Assembly: GCA_963740765.1 (NCBI GenBank)
Contig: CAVUFN010000025.1
Span: 16,588 to 80,587 of the forward strand
Length of the DNA stretch: 64,000 bases
Direction of reading: 5' to 3'
From: DATLGB01 sp963740765
GTDB taxonomy: Bacteria; Actinomycetota; Thermoleophilia; Solirubrobacterales; Solirubrobacteraceae
Under the pieces are notes generated by a model that was not told where the DNA came from, made no database searches, and saw only the letters and a program-made list of their open reading frames with translations. Numbering within the stretch: the first letter of the stretch is position 1; every line of letters starts with the position of its first letter. This document shows, one piece after another, positions 28,232 through 38,404 of the stretch. The position numbers were made by a program, and so were the translations under genes.

Positions 28232-28295
28232 CTCTCGGGGTCACCGCAAGAAGAATTGGACCCCACCCCGGAAGAGGCGAGGTCTCATGAGTTGC

Positions 28296-29832
28296 TCAGC
28301 CTCTGAGCGTCAGCTTCCGGGTGCTGGTCCCCTTGGCGCCGCTCGGGCTCACCGCGCTGAAGCGAACGGTGAGCTTGAGCTTGCCCTTCTTGCGCAACGT
28401 CTTGCGCGCCTTCTTCGAGAGCGGGACGCGGACGGTGCTCGAAGCGCCGGCCCTGATGGTCGTCGTTCTCGAGCCCATGGTCCGCACGGCGATCTTCAGC
28501 TTCGTGCCCGCCTGGAGCGTGTTCGCGGGGATCACGAACTTCACGCGCTTCCCGCTGGGCCGCTTGGGCAGCGGCAGGGCTGCGAGCGTGGTCGAGATCC
28601 TCGCGCCCTCGGGGGCATCGCCCGGGCCGGGGCCGGGGCGGGTGCCCGAGCCTGGCGGCGGTGTCCCCTGCGGCCCCACGGTCCCCGGTTGCAGTGGCGG
28701 CGGCCCCTGGGCGGCGGCCGGCTGGAGGGTGGCGGTGACGGTCCGCGGCGTGTCCGCCGGGTGGTAGTTGATCCGCAGGGCCTTCCCAGCTCCGCCACAC
28801 GGCGGGCGCTGCGCCGGGCCCCAGGGAGGGCAGCACGGCGCCGTCGGCCAGGCCGGCGAAGGTGCCGTTCAGCGCCCCCGTCGTCGAGACGAGCGTGAAC
28901 ACGGTGCCGTTCGGCTGCTGGCAGGCCGCCTGGCTCGGGTAGAACGTGAGGCCGGCGCCGCCGAGATCGATCGCGCCCGTCGAGGTCAGCTGCGAGGGCT
29001 CCTGCAGGATCAGGGTGGAGGAGCCGTCGAAGGTCACCCCAGTGGTGGCGAGCGAACCGCTCGTCTGCCGAATGGTCGCGTGTGTCGCCGTGAGCGCACC
29101 GACGGCGACGGCACCCGTCGTCTGCAGCGTGGCGCCGTTGACCGTGACCGGGTTGCCGTTGGCCCCGTTCAGGGTCGGGCTCGGACCGGGGGGCTGCCCA
29201 GGGCCGTAATCCGGCTGGAACATCGCCAGCGTCCCGCCGCCGGTGACGGTGACCGATCCGACCTCCATCGAGCTGCCGTCCGCCTCGAAGGCCGCGCCGT
29301 TGATGAGGTTGAAGAGCAGGCTGTGGCCGCCCGTGAGCCCGAAACCCAGATAGCCTTTCCCCGACAGCCTCGCACCGTCCACGGTCCAGGTGTTGTCGGC
29401 GCCAAGCACGATCGGCAGGCTCAACGAGCCGACGAAGTCATTCGCGGAGCCGGGAGCCGAGAAGCCCGCGTCGAGTCCGGCAGTCAGCGTCAGGGGAGCC
29501 GAGGCGGCGCGGGGGTCCTCTGGCCCGTTCAGGCCCCACGGCTTGTGGCTGTCGTCCTTCCCGGGATGCGTCCAGCGGATCGAGATCGTCGCCGCGCTGA
29601 GCCCGGCGACGTCGTCGTGGGTACGGGGGCACCCTCCCGCTGCGCTGCAGGCCGCAGCAGGGAAGATCAGCGACCCGACTGCGCCCGACGGCGCGGCGCC
29701 ACCGGCCCACGAAGCGCCTGCGGACCAGGTGCCGTCTCCTCCCGCCCACGTGAAGTCAGCCGCCGTGGCGGCCGGCGCGCCGACCCCCGCCGCCATGAGG
29801 GTGCAGAGCAGGAGGGCGCGAAGCACGGTCAT
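28296..29832 (-). pseudogene. Secreted protein with autotransporter-repeat-like N-terminus, one frameshift
   Basis: The start at 29832 is chosen because MTVLRALLLCTLMAAGVGAP and the following ATAA form a signal peptide. DFTWAGGDGTWSAGASWAGG resembles the PATR/autotransporter beta-strand motif, followed by beta-helix-like text (TLNGANGNPVTVNGATLQ). One extra base near 28786 breaks the frame at WEG; without it translation runs through a Pro/Gly-rich linker to a Lys/Arg-rich beta-sandwich tail (LSKKARKTLRKKGKLKLTV) and stops at 28296. Such tails are common in secreted proteins of Thermoleophilia. No membrane anchor is evident. Function unknown; an extracellular surface protein is likely. Confidence 0.6.
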
Positions 29833-29911
29833 GACGATGAAACGGGGCGGTGGCGGCGAAACCGCCGGGTCTCCCAAATTCTGGAAGGCGCGGGCCGAAA
29901 ACCTGTACGTT

Positions 29912-32664
29912 TTAGGCGGTCGGGACCTCGTCCACGCGGGCCGGGAGCTCCGCGCGGCTCGTGACGCCGAGCTTTCGATACACGTTGGTGAGGTGGAAGG
30001 AGACGGTGCGAGGGGTGACGACGAGCTTCTCGGCGATGTCGGCGTTGCTCCACCCCGCGCCCGCGAGGTCGGCGACCCGGCGCTCGGTGGCGGTCAGCGC
30101 TGCGAAGCCGGTCAGTCGTTTCCGGCGGGGCCTGCCTCCGCGGGCCACGAGCGTGCTGCGGATCTCGTCGGCCAGACCGGTGGCGCCGCCGGCGGCGGCG
30201 AGGTCGAGCCCTTCGCGCAGCGTTTCCCGGGCGTCCTCGTCGGTCTGCGCCGCTCCGAGCGCGTGCTTGGCGCGAGCGAGCTCGAGCCGCGCGCCGCTGG
30301 TCTCAAGGATCTCGGTGGCCTCTCGCAGGTAGCCGAGTCGCTGGGAGTCCTCCCCGACGAGACCGCGTACTCGCAGCGCGGAACCGAGCGCCCGGGGGGC
30401 GCCCCACGCACGCGCCGCCGCGACGTCCTCGTCAGCGAGCGCGACCGCCTCCTGAGCGCGGCCCAGACCGTGCAGCGCGAGCGCCGCGTCACTGTGACCG
30501 AGCATCACGGCGGGGTTGGCGGTCCCGCGGTGGTCGTGGTAGCGGCGCCGGGCTCCGAGACTGATCGTGGCCGCGTCGTCGAGGTGCCCGCGGACCAGCG
30601 CGATCCGGCCGCGGGCCGCCTCGAGAAACGCCCACATCGGGCTCGAGCGCGACGGCTCTGGTTCCCGGACGACCTCGTCCAGGACGGCCGCGGCCCGTCC
30701 GACGTCGCCCTGGTCGATGAGCATGAATGCCAGCAGGGCAGCGTTGACGGGGCTGTAGGCGCGCCACCCGTGCTCCCGAGCCGCGTAGCACTCCCACAGG
30801 TCCGGAGCCGCGGCCTCGAGATCGCCCATGTGGAGCCGGACGTGGCCGCGCAGGTTGCGCAGGCTGGCCACCATCATCTCCAGCCCCTGCTCGCCCGCTG
30901 CCGCGAGGCACGCGCCGGCCGCCTCGATCGTCTCCGCGTAGGCGCCGCTGTGATGCAGAGCGGTCAGCACGGTCAGCAGCGCGGGAGCGTCGGGTCCCGC
31001 CTCGGCGAGCAGGGCCCCGCGACCCCCCACGCGGTCCGAGCGAGGTCGGCGGCGGCGGCGTGATCGTCGCCGAGCAGCACCCGACGACGCGCCTCGGTCG
31101 CCAGCGCAGCGCGCTGAGGATGCGACAGCAGCGAATCGGGTGACCACGGCCCGCGGGTCGGGAGCGTCGACGTGAGGTGGTCGGAGTGATCGAGCGGACT
31201 CCAAGCGCTGGCGATGGCGTGCATGGACTCGAGACCGGCCCGGACGTCCTCGGGAGGCTCGAGCTCGAGGCCGTGCGACGCGGCCAGCGTCGCGTCGGCG
31301 TACCGACCGCGGGCGAACAGCGCCGACCCCATCCCGAGCAGCAGCCGAGCGCGTTCCGCGGAGTCCGTCGCGGCGGCGATGGCCACCTCGAAGGCATCTG
31401 CTGCGCTCTCCGCGCCCGCGGCGGCGAGCGCCGCCGCGCGGGCCGCGAGCAGGTCCGGGCGCGCCGACGCGGCCACCGCATGATCGAGCAGCTCCACCGC
31501 GCGCTCCGGATCGCCGAGCCGGTGGGCGTCGTCAGCCGCCGCTCGCAGCGCATCCAGGGCCCACGCTTCGACGGTGGGAGGACCCTGCAACAGATGCGCG
31601 GCCGCGGGGAGGGTGGCGCCGCGCTCGGCCAAGACCGCCGCGGCGTCGAAGTGCAGGCGGGTCCGCGTGGAGGCCGGCAGGTCGGCGAGCACCGCTTGAC
31701 GGGTCAGCGGATGCGTGTACCGAAGGGAGCCATCGGCGTCGAGTAGCTCGGATCGCTCCAGCGGCGCGACGACCTCGCGAACGGCTGAGTCCGAGACCTG
31801 CGCCACGCGTGCCACCGCGGCGACGTCGGTCCCGGCCTCGAAGATCGCGATCGCCGCGGCAACGGCCGGCGCGGCCGCCGGCAGATGCTTCAGCGTCTGC
31901 GCCACCGACCAGGCGACTGCCCTCGGGCCGATGCTGCGCACGAGCTCGGCATCCACCGTCTCCGACTCGCGCAGGACCACGGCGAGCTCCTTGGTCAGCA
32001 GGGGGTTGCCGCCCGTAGCGGCCAATGACGCCTCCACCAGCCCAGGGTCCGGATCACAGGCCAGCTGCGAAGCCATCAGCTGCCTCACGCCACTCTCCGA
32101 CAGGGGCCCCGGTGCCAGCGGTAGGGCGCCGGCGCCGTAGACCAGACGGTCCACGATGCCTGATTCAGCGCCCGGCTCGAAGGTCCGGGACGCGGCCACC
32201 AGCAGCACGGGATGCCCCGCAAGGCGCCGGGCCGCGACCTCGAGATAGCGCACGGACGCATCGTCGGCCCAGTGGACGTCGTCGACGAGCAGGGCGAGCG
32301 GCTGGTTCGCCGCGGCGTCGACCACCAGTCGGAACGCCGCGTCGATCTGATCGGCCAGACGGGTTAGGGCGTCCGCACTGTGATCGTCGACCGGCGGCTC
32401 GATCACCGCCGGCGCCGGCAACGCGAGACCTTCCAACAGACGCCGGAGCACACCGAACGACAGCGGACGCTCGAGCGCGGCGCCCTGGGCTCGGGCAACC
32501 GCCAGCCCCGCACGGCGCGCGACCACCTCCGCCGCGTCGAGCAGCCACGTCTTGCCGATGCCGGCCGGCCCCCCGATGACAACCGCCCGCCCTCGACCGC
32601 TCCCGGCGTCGGTGGCAGTCCGCCGCAAGGCCGTGATCTCGTCCCGCCGTTCCTCGATCAGCAC
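29912..32664 (-). pseudogene. LAL-type LuxR transcriptional regulator, one frameshift
   Basis: The GTG start gives LIEERRDEITALRR, then Walker A GGPAGIGKTW (about residue 32), Walker B-like LALLVDDVHWADDAS, GGNPLLTKEL, a long TPR-like helical middle, and a C-terminal LuxR helix-turn-helix (LTATERRVADLAGAGWSNADIAEKL, TPRTVSFHLTNVYRKLGV). This is the large ATP-binding LuxR family, about 917 residues. The frame shifts once near 31025 inside a run of G; adding one G restores TAWGGRGALLAE. It may be a homopolymer sequencing error. It lies upstream of, and in the same direction as, the secreted protein and FG-GAP copy 2, so it could control them. Confidence 0.8.
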
Positions 32665-32800
32665 TCGCTCGCCCCGCTTCGCAGGCAGCCATCGTAAGCC
32701 AACAGGCCACTTACAGGCACATCATTGGCTTACCCGGCGGCGGCGCAATGCTGGATGTCCGATAACGAAAGCCGACCGGCTCCACTGCATGGGTATTGCG

Positions 32801-32846
32801 TATCGGGGAGACAGGAATTGCACCTGCGACCGCTCGGCCCCCAGCC
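32801..32846 (-). repeat. tRNA-Pro(GGG) 3' half remnant, three mismatches
   Basis: 46 nt match the 3' half of the intact tRNA-Pro with three substitutions, in the same orientation. The flank beyond the anticodon resembles that of the copy at 25923 (CCCGA, then CACCGCT), not the true tRNA, so both derive from the same kind of junction. Confidence 0.8.
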
Positions 32847-32945
32847 CGAAGCGCACCGCTGCTCTGAGTCACGTGTTCGCCCTCGAGAGCGGATTCGGAC
32901 TGCCTGACTTGCGCCTGCTCGGTCTCAGATTGGACCCCGGCAGCA

Positions 32946-32975
32946 TGCGGACGCGGGCCGTTGCCCGCGTCCGCA
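32946..32975. terminator. Conserved GCGGACGCGGGC hairpin terminator, copy 3
   Basis: Perfect 13-bp stem, loop CGTT, 13 nt beyond the stop of FG-GAP copy 3. Same core as at 26094. Confidence 0.8.
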
Positions 32976-32987
32976 GGTGCCGTGGCT

Positions 32988-35291
32988 TTAGGCGGGCGTG
33001 GTGGTGCCGGTGATCTGGATGGCGTCTCCGGCGAGCGGTTTGCCGTTGGCGAGTTTGGCTAGGTCGGGTTTGACGCAGGTGGTGTTCTTGGCGAGCGCGG
33101 CCGGGGTGAGCTTGGCCGGGTCGAGCATGGTGTTGACGAGCTTGTCGCCGCTGGTGCCGTTGTCTTGGACCATGGTGCGGTTGTAGAGCTTGCGGAAGCT
33201 GTCGTAGGCGACGATGGTCGCGGCGTTGGCGACGATCTTCACGCACTGGATGGTGCCGTTGTAGACCTTGGGGGCGTTTGAGGAGGTCAACGTCCCGTTC
33301 TGGTTGATCGCGCTGATGGTGAACCGGTTGGGCTGTTTGTTGACCGGTGCCGTGTAGCCGTTGCCGAGCACGACCCCGTCGGGATCGCACGCGTTGCCGG
33401 TGCCGTCCTGGTCGGTGTCGGCCTGGTCGGCGTTTGCGACCGACGGGCAGTTATCGGCGTAGTTGTCGACGCCGTCACTGTCGGCATCGCCGTTGGGCGT
33501 CGAGTCGCAGACATCGCCCTTGCCGTCTCCGTCGGTGTCGGCCTGATCGGCGTTTGCGTCGTTGGGGCAGTTGTCGGTGTTGTTGTCGACGCCGTCACTG
33601 TCACGGTCGCCGTTGGGCGTCGAATCGCAGACGTCGCCCGTGCCGTCACCGTCGGTGTCGGCCTGGCCGGCGTTAGGCTCGGTGGGGCAGTTGTCGGCGT
33701 TGTTGTCGACGCCGTCGCCGTCGACATCGCCGTTGGGCGTCGAATCGCAGACATCACCCGTGCCGTCACCATCGGTGTCGGCCTGGCCGGCGTTCGCGGC
33801 GTTGGGGCAGTTGTCGGTGTTGTTGTCGACGCCGTCACCGTCACTGTCGCCGTTGGGCGTCGAATCGCAGACATCGCCCGTGCCGTCACTGTCGGTGTCG
33901 GCCTGGCCGGGGTTGGCGTCGCTGGGGCAGTTGTCGCCCGCGTGCGACGAGACGCCGTCACCGTCGGGGTCGGCGCAGCCGTCCGCGGCGACCTGGGTCG
34001 CGCTGGTGGTGTTCGGGCACTGATCGGCGCTGTCGTCGACCCCGTCGTTGTCGTCATCGGGGTTGCAGGCGTCGCCCTGGCCGTCCTGGTCGGTGTCGGC
34101 CTGGCCGGGGTTGGCGTCGTTGGGGCAGTTGTCGCCGCTGTCGGCGACCCCGTCCCCGTCGGTGTCCGGGGGCGCCGTCGTGTTGAGCAGCACCGACACG
34201 TCGTTCCCGTCGTTGGCGGTGGCGAGGTCGGGGTCCCCGTCACCGTCGAAGTCGTCGACCGCGAACGAGTTCGGGCCATTGCCGGCGGCGAAGTTGGTGG
34301 GCGCGGCGAAGCTGCCGTTGTCGGCGCCCAGCAGCACCGACACGACCCCCTCGTTGGCGACGGCGAGGTCGGGGTCCCCGTCGCCGTTGAAGTCACCCAC
34401 CGCGACCGCGATCGGGTAGCTGCCGACGGCGTAGTTGGTGGGCGCGGCGAAGCTGCCGTTCCCGGCGCCCAGCAGCACCGATACGTTGTTCCCGTTGAAG
34501 TTGGCGGTGGCGAGGTCGGGGTTGCCGTCGTTGTTGAAGTCGCCGACCGCGACCGAGCGCGGGCCGTTACCGGCGGCGTAGTTGGTGGGCGCGGCGAAGC
34601 TGCCGTTCCCGGCGCCCAGCAGCACCGATACGTTGTTCCCGTTGAAGTTGGCGGTGGCGAGGTCGGGGTTGCCGTCGTTGTTGAAATCACCGATCGCGAC
34701 CGAGTACGGGAAGCTGCCCGCGGCGTAGTTGGTGGGCGCGGCGAAGCTGCCGTTCCCGGCGCCCAGCAGCACCGACACGTTGCCCTTGTAGAAGTTGGCG
34801 GTGGCGAGGTCGGGGTTACCGTCGCTGTTGAAGTCGGCGACCGCGACTGAGCGCGGGCCGTCGCCGGCGGCGTAGTTGGTGGGCGCGGCGAAGCTGCCGT
34901 TCCCGGCGCCCAGCAGCACCGACACCTTCCCGTAGAAGTTGGCGGTGGCGAGGTCGGGATTGCCGTCACTATTGAAGTCGGCGACCGCGACCGACATCGG
35001 GAAGCCGCCGGCGGCGTAGTTGGTGGGCGCGGCGAAGCTGCCATTCCCGGCGCCCAGCAGCACCGACACGTCGTTCCCGTTGCCGTTGGCGGTGGCGAGG
35101 TCGGGTTCCCCGTCGCCGTTGAAGTCACCGACTGCGACCGACCCCGGGCGATTACCGGCGGGGAAGTTGGTCGGCCCCGAGAAGCTCACCTGGGCCAGCG
35201 CGGCAGGCGCAAGGCACAGCAACGTCGCGGCGCTCATCACGAGCGCCGCCGTGGTCCTGAGCTTGGCTATGAACTTCACGGACTTCAACAC
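32988..35291 (-). CDS. Secreted FG-GAP (seven-repeat) / expanded thrombospondin-3-repeat protein, copy 3
   Basis: 767 residues from the GTG at 35291, chosen because it aligns with the start of copy 2 (LKSVK, same GGGAG site); the frame is open further upstream but that part is leader. A signal peptide ends in LLCLAPAALA. Seven FG-GAP repeats (DFNSDGNPDLATANFY, NVSVLLGAGNGSF) make a predicted seven-bladed propeller. The thrombospondin-3 region is enlarged by near-identical 40-residue units (ADTDGDGTGDVCDSTPNGD). The shared C-terminal domain ends GDAIQITGTTTPA. Extracellular; many Asp-rich loops imply heavy calcium binding. The ligand is unknown. Confidence 0.88.
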   Translation of the reverse strand: MLKSVKFIAKLRTTAALVMSAATLLCLAPAALAQVSFSGPTNFPAGNRPGSVAVGDFNGDGEPDLATANGNGNDVSVLLGAGNGSFAAPTNYAAGGFPMSVAVADFNSDGNPDLATANFYGKVSVLLGAGNGSFAAPTNYAAGDGPRSVAVADFNSDGNPDLATANFYKGNVSVLLGAGNGSFAAPTNYAAGSFPYSVAIGDFNNDGNPDLATANFNGNNVSVLLGAGNGSFAAPTNYAAGNGPRSVAVGDFNNDGNPDLATANFNGNNVSVLLGAGNGSFAAPTNYAVGSYPIAVAVGDFNGDGDPDLAVANEGVVSVLLGADNGSFAAPTNFAAGNGPNSFAVDDFDGDGDPDLATANDGNDVSVLLNTTAPPDTDGDGVADSGDNCPNDANPGQADTDQDGQGDACNPDDDNDGVDDSADQCPNTTSATQVAADGCADPDGDGVSSHAGDNCPSDANPGQADTDSDGTGDVCDSTPNGDSDGDGVDNNTDNCPNAANAGQADTDGDGTGDVCDSTPNGDVDGDGVDNNADNCPTEPNAGQADTDGDGTGDVCDSTPNGDRDSDGVDNNTDNCPNDANADQADTDGDGKGDVCDSTPNGDADSDGVDNYADNCPSVANADQADTDQDGTGNACDPDGVVLGNGYTAPVNKQPNRFTISAINQNGTLTSSNAPKVYNGTIQCVKIVANAATIVAYDSFRKLYNRTMVQDNGTSGDKLVNTMLDPAKLTPAALAKNTTCVKPDLAKLANGKPLAGDAIQITGTTTPA
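33448..33947 (-). repeat. 120-bp tandem repeats coding thrombospondin-3 units
   Basis: Four full units repeat with a period of exactly 120 bp (repeat starts near 33448, 33568, 33688 and 33808, with a fifth partial start at 33928). Each codes 40 residues with DNCP, ADTDGDGxGDVCDSTPNGD. High DNA identity suggests recent expansion or slippage; copies 1 and 2 lack the extra units. Confidence 0.8.
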
Positions 35292-35319
35292 GATGCGCTC
35301 CCGCCGTTGTCTGCATTGA

Positions 35320-35335
35320 GCTCGGCATGCCGAGC
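35320..35335. promoter_or_regulatory. Palindrome in the FG-GAP copy 3 leader
   Basis: GCTCGGCA/TGCCGAGC, the core of the 22-nt palindrome before copy 2, 29 nt upstream of the GTG start. The flanking leader, including GTGAGTCA further upstream, is also conserved between both genes. Confidence 0.5.
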
Positions 35336-35447
35336 GGACGAACCTGCTTTGACTCACCAAACTGACGGAGCGGCTCGTTCTGCCAAAACCTGGTACCCGG
35401 CCGCCAAAACCTGTCAAGAGCGGCGTCCGGACAGACCGGATCTCGGC

Positions 35448-38307
35448 TCACTGGGACCTCGCGGGTCGCCAGTCGTCGGCAGGTTCGTCGTTCGTCGCGG
35501 CGAGGGCGTCGGTGAGCTCGGCGCGTCCGGTGATGCCGAGCTTGGCGTAGGTGTTGGAGAGGTGGAAGGCGACCGTTCGCGGGGTGACGAAGAGGGCGTC
35601 GGCGATCTCGCGGCTGGTGCGTCCGTCGGCGGCGAGGCTGGCGATCCGGCGTTCGCTCGCGGTGAGGGCGTCGGCGCCGGTGGAGCGTTCGCGTCGCGGC
35701 CGAGCGCCGGCCGCCGTCAGCTCGTGACGTGCCGTTGCGACGAGCGCGCGGGCGCCGCAGGCCGCGGCCTCGTCCATCCCGAGCCGTAACAGCTTCTGTG
35801 CCCCTGGCCGGTCGCCCGCAGTGCGAAGGAGCGTGCCTTCGGTGACGTAGGCGTGCGCGACTTCGAGCGGGTGCTCGGCGGTGGCCACCGAGCCGGCTTC
35901 GCGGGCCAGAGCCAGTCCATCGGCGCCGCCGCGGACGATCGCCTCGACCCGCAACGCCTGCGAAAGCGCGCGCGGTGCGCCGAAGCGGCGGGCTTCGCGC
36001 GTCTCGGCGGCGGCATGCTCTTGGGCCTCGTCAGAACGACCGAGCCGGTGCAGGGCCAGCGCCGCCTCCGATCGCCAGGGGGACACGGCCGGGTTGGAGG
36101 TCCCGAGGGCGTCCGTCGCCTGGCGCCCGACCGCCAGGAACTCGCTCAGGGCCGTCTCGGGGTCGTTCTCGGCCATGGCGAGGCGGCCGCGGGCGGAGCG
36201 GACCACCGCCCAGAGCGGACCCGACCCCAGGGTCTCTTCAACGTCACCGAGGTCCTCGAGGACGGCTCGCGCCGCGGCGCGGCGGTCCTGTTCGACGAGC
36301 ACCGAGACCATGGCCTCGACGGCGAGTGGCACGGCGAGCTCCCAGCCGATGGCGCGGGCGTCGAGGGCCTCCTCGAGGTCGGACTCCGCCTCGTCGAGGC
36401 GTCCGAGGTACCAGAGGGTCCTGCCCCGCGAGGTGCGCCACGTCGCGTAGTCCAACGGGGAGGCGCGCCGTCGCGCGTCCGCGATCAGCTCGTCGCACAC
36501 TTCGAGTGACTCGAGCGCCGCGCCCGAGCGCAGCAGCGCTGCCACCAGCGCCCCGAGGGTCGGCGCGCCCGCGTTCCCGTCGTCGAGGTACGCGCCGCCG
36601 CCCCAGGCTCGGCGCGCGAGCCGGAGCACCTCCGCTCGATCGGTGCCCTCCACGAGCGCCACGCCGGCGCGACCCGCCAGCAGGTCGCGCTCGCCAACGC
36701 CGCGCGCCGGCGCCTCGCTCTCGATGATCGCCGCGAGACGAGTGGCGACGTGTTCGCTGCCCCCCGACGACGACCACAGCGCGGCCGCTGCCCACGCCGC
36801 CTCGAGCTCCAGCGCGAGCGGATCGCCATCGTCGGCCTCGGCCAGGCCGCGCTCGCAGGCCGCGACCGCGGCGTCCATGCGGCCGTGCTGATAGAGCGTC
36901 TTGGCAAGCGCGAGGGTCAGCTGCGACCGGGGCACGGCGTCCTGTCTGGTGTCCAACGCCGCCTCGATGGCCGCCGGCGCGTCGCGGTCGCCCGCTCGCG
37001 CGGCGCTCAACGCCGCCTCCGCCTCGATCCCGGGGCGGGCCAGCGGGTCGGGTGGCTCGTCAAGCGCCCGGCTCAGGAGGAGCGAAGACACGGATGGGGC
37101 CGCGCGATCCTCGGCTTCCTCCGCGGCCCGGCGCAGCGCGTCCACCGCCCAGGACTCGCCCCGCCCCGGCGCCAGCAGCAGGTGCGCGGCCGTCGCGGAG
37201 GCGACGCCGGCCGGGTACAGCAGCTCGGCGCTCTGACGATGCAACTCGCCCCGCCGGGCCGCAGCGAGACCGTCATACACCGCCCGGCCGAGAAGAGGAT
37301 GTGTGAACGCAAGCCGATCGCCCGAGGCCATGAGACCGGCGTCCTGCAGACCGGCCAGTGCCACGGCGGTCCGCTGCGGGGACAACCCCCCGGCGAGCTC
37401 GGCCGCGACGCGGGCGTCGGCAGCGTCGCCGAGCACAGACACCGCGTGCGCGAGCGCCGTGCAGTCGGCGCCGAGCCGAGCGAGCGTGGCGCGGACGCCG
37501 CGGGCAATCGGTTCGGGCCCGATCGCGCGCGCACGAGTGGCGTCCTCCGCGGTGCCGGACACGCCCTCCGCGGCCAGCGCCCGCAGGAGCTCTGTCACCA
37601 GCAGCGGGTTGCCGCCGGTCATCTCGAAGCACGCCTCGACGAAGGCGTCCGCGGGTGCGGCGACGGCCTGGCCGACCAGCGCGGCCGTCGCAGCAGCCGT
37701 CGAGCGGACGTGGTTCGAGCACATCGACGCCCTCAGCGGCCTCGAGGTAGTCGAGCATGCCCTGTTCCGACCCCGGCTCACGGGGACGCGTCGCGCACAC
37801 GACCAACACCGGGAGCTGCCCGATGCGCGCCGCGAGGTAGGCGAGGAATCGCAACGAAGGAGCGTCGGCCCAGTGCAGGTCGTCCACTGCGAGCAGCAGC
37901 GGACGCCGTGCGCTCAGGTTGATCGTCACCCACTGCAGCGCGTGGACGAGCGAGCTCTCCTGCAACCCGGCGAGCGCGTGCTCGGCAGGCTGGTCGCCGA
38001 GCAGCATCGGCGCGACGAGCCCGGCGCTGCCCAGCAGGATCTCGTCGCGGTCGACCGGATCCGCTGCGCGCAGGAGCGTCTCGAACAGGCCGACGGCAAC
38101 GCCGAACGGGAACTGCTGCTCCAGGCTGGAGCCTCGCGCGGTCAGCACCTCCATCTCCGACGCCCCGGCCAACGCAACCGCCGCCTCAAGAAGTCGCGTC
38201 TTGCCGAGACCGGCCTCCGCGCGAACGAGAACGAAGCGGCCCTGACCGTCGACCGCGGCCGTAACGGCCTGCGCCAGACGCTTGACTTCCGCGGCGCGTT
38301 CGAGCAA
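35448..38307 (-). pseudogene. LAL-type LuxR transcriptional regulator, one frameshift
   Basis: The TTG at 38307 is the first usable start, although IVGRPLLERAAEV just upstream reads like family sequence, so the true start may be further out. Walker A AEAGLGKTR, Walker B LLLAVDDLHWADAPS, GGNPLLVTEL, a helical repeat middle, and a C-terminal LuxR helix-turn-helix (LTASERRIASLAADGRTSREIADAL, TPRTVAFHLSNTYAKLGI). About 950 residues. One extra base near 37715 breaks the frame between EPRPL and TAAATAALVG. Paralogue of the regulator at 29912, and likewise just upstream of an FG-GAP gene in the same direction. Confidence 0.8.
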
Positions 38308-38404
38308 CGGACGCCCGACGATGGAACCCTCTGCCTGACCTGCGATCGCGGGATCGTACCGGCCCCGGCGAGTGGGTTGGACGGCGCTCCCGGCGGCGGC
38401 TCGG

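Larger units (their letters stand above)
27975..28295. other. Intergenic stretch: leader of FG-GAP copy 2, then hicB and ATTGGACCCC remnants
   Basis: The first 110 nt are the FG-GAP leader shared with copy 3. The rest holds a hicB fragment (about 28137-28231) and ATTGGACCCC at 28255-28264. No intact gene is seen here. Confidence 0.7.
32665..32987. other. Intergenic stretch with tRNA remnant, ATTGGACCCC and terminator
   Basis: Positions 32665-32800 show nothing recognisable. 32801-32846 is a tRNA-Pro-like remnant. From about 32849 the sequence is homologous to 25970 onward, with ATTGGACCCC at 32929-32938 and the conserved hairpin at 32946-32975. No gene. Confidence 0.7.
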
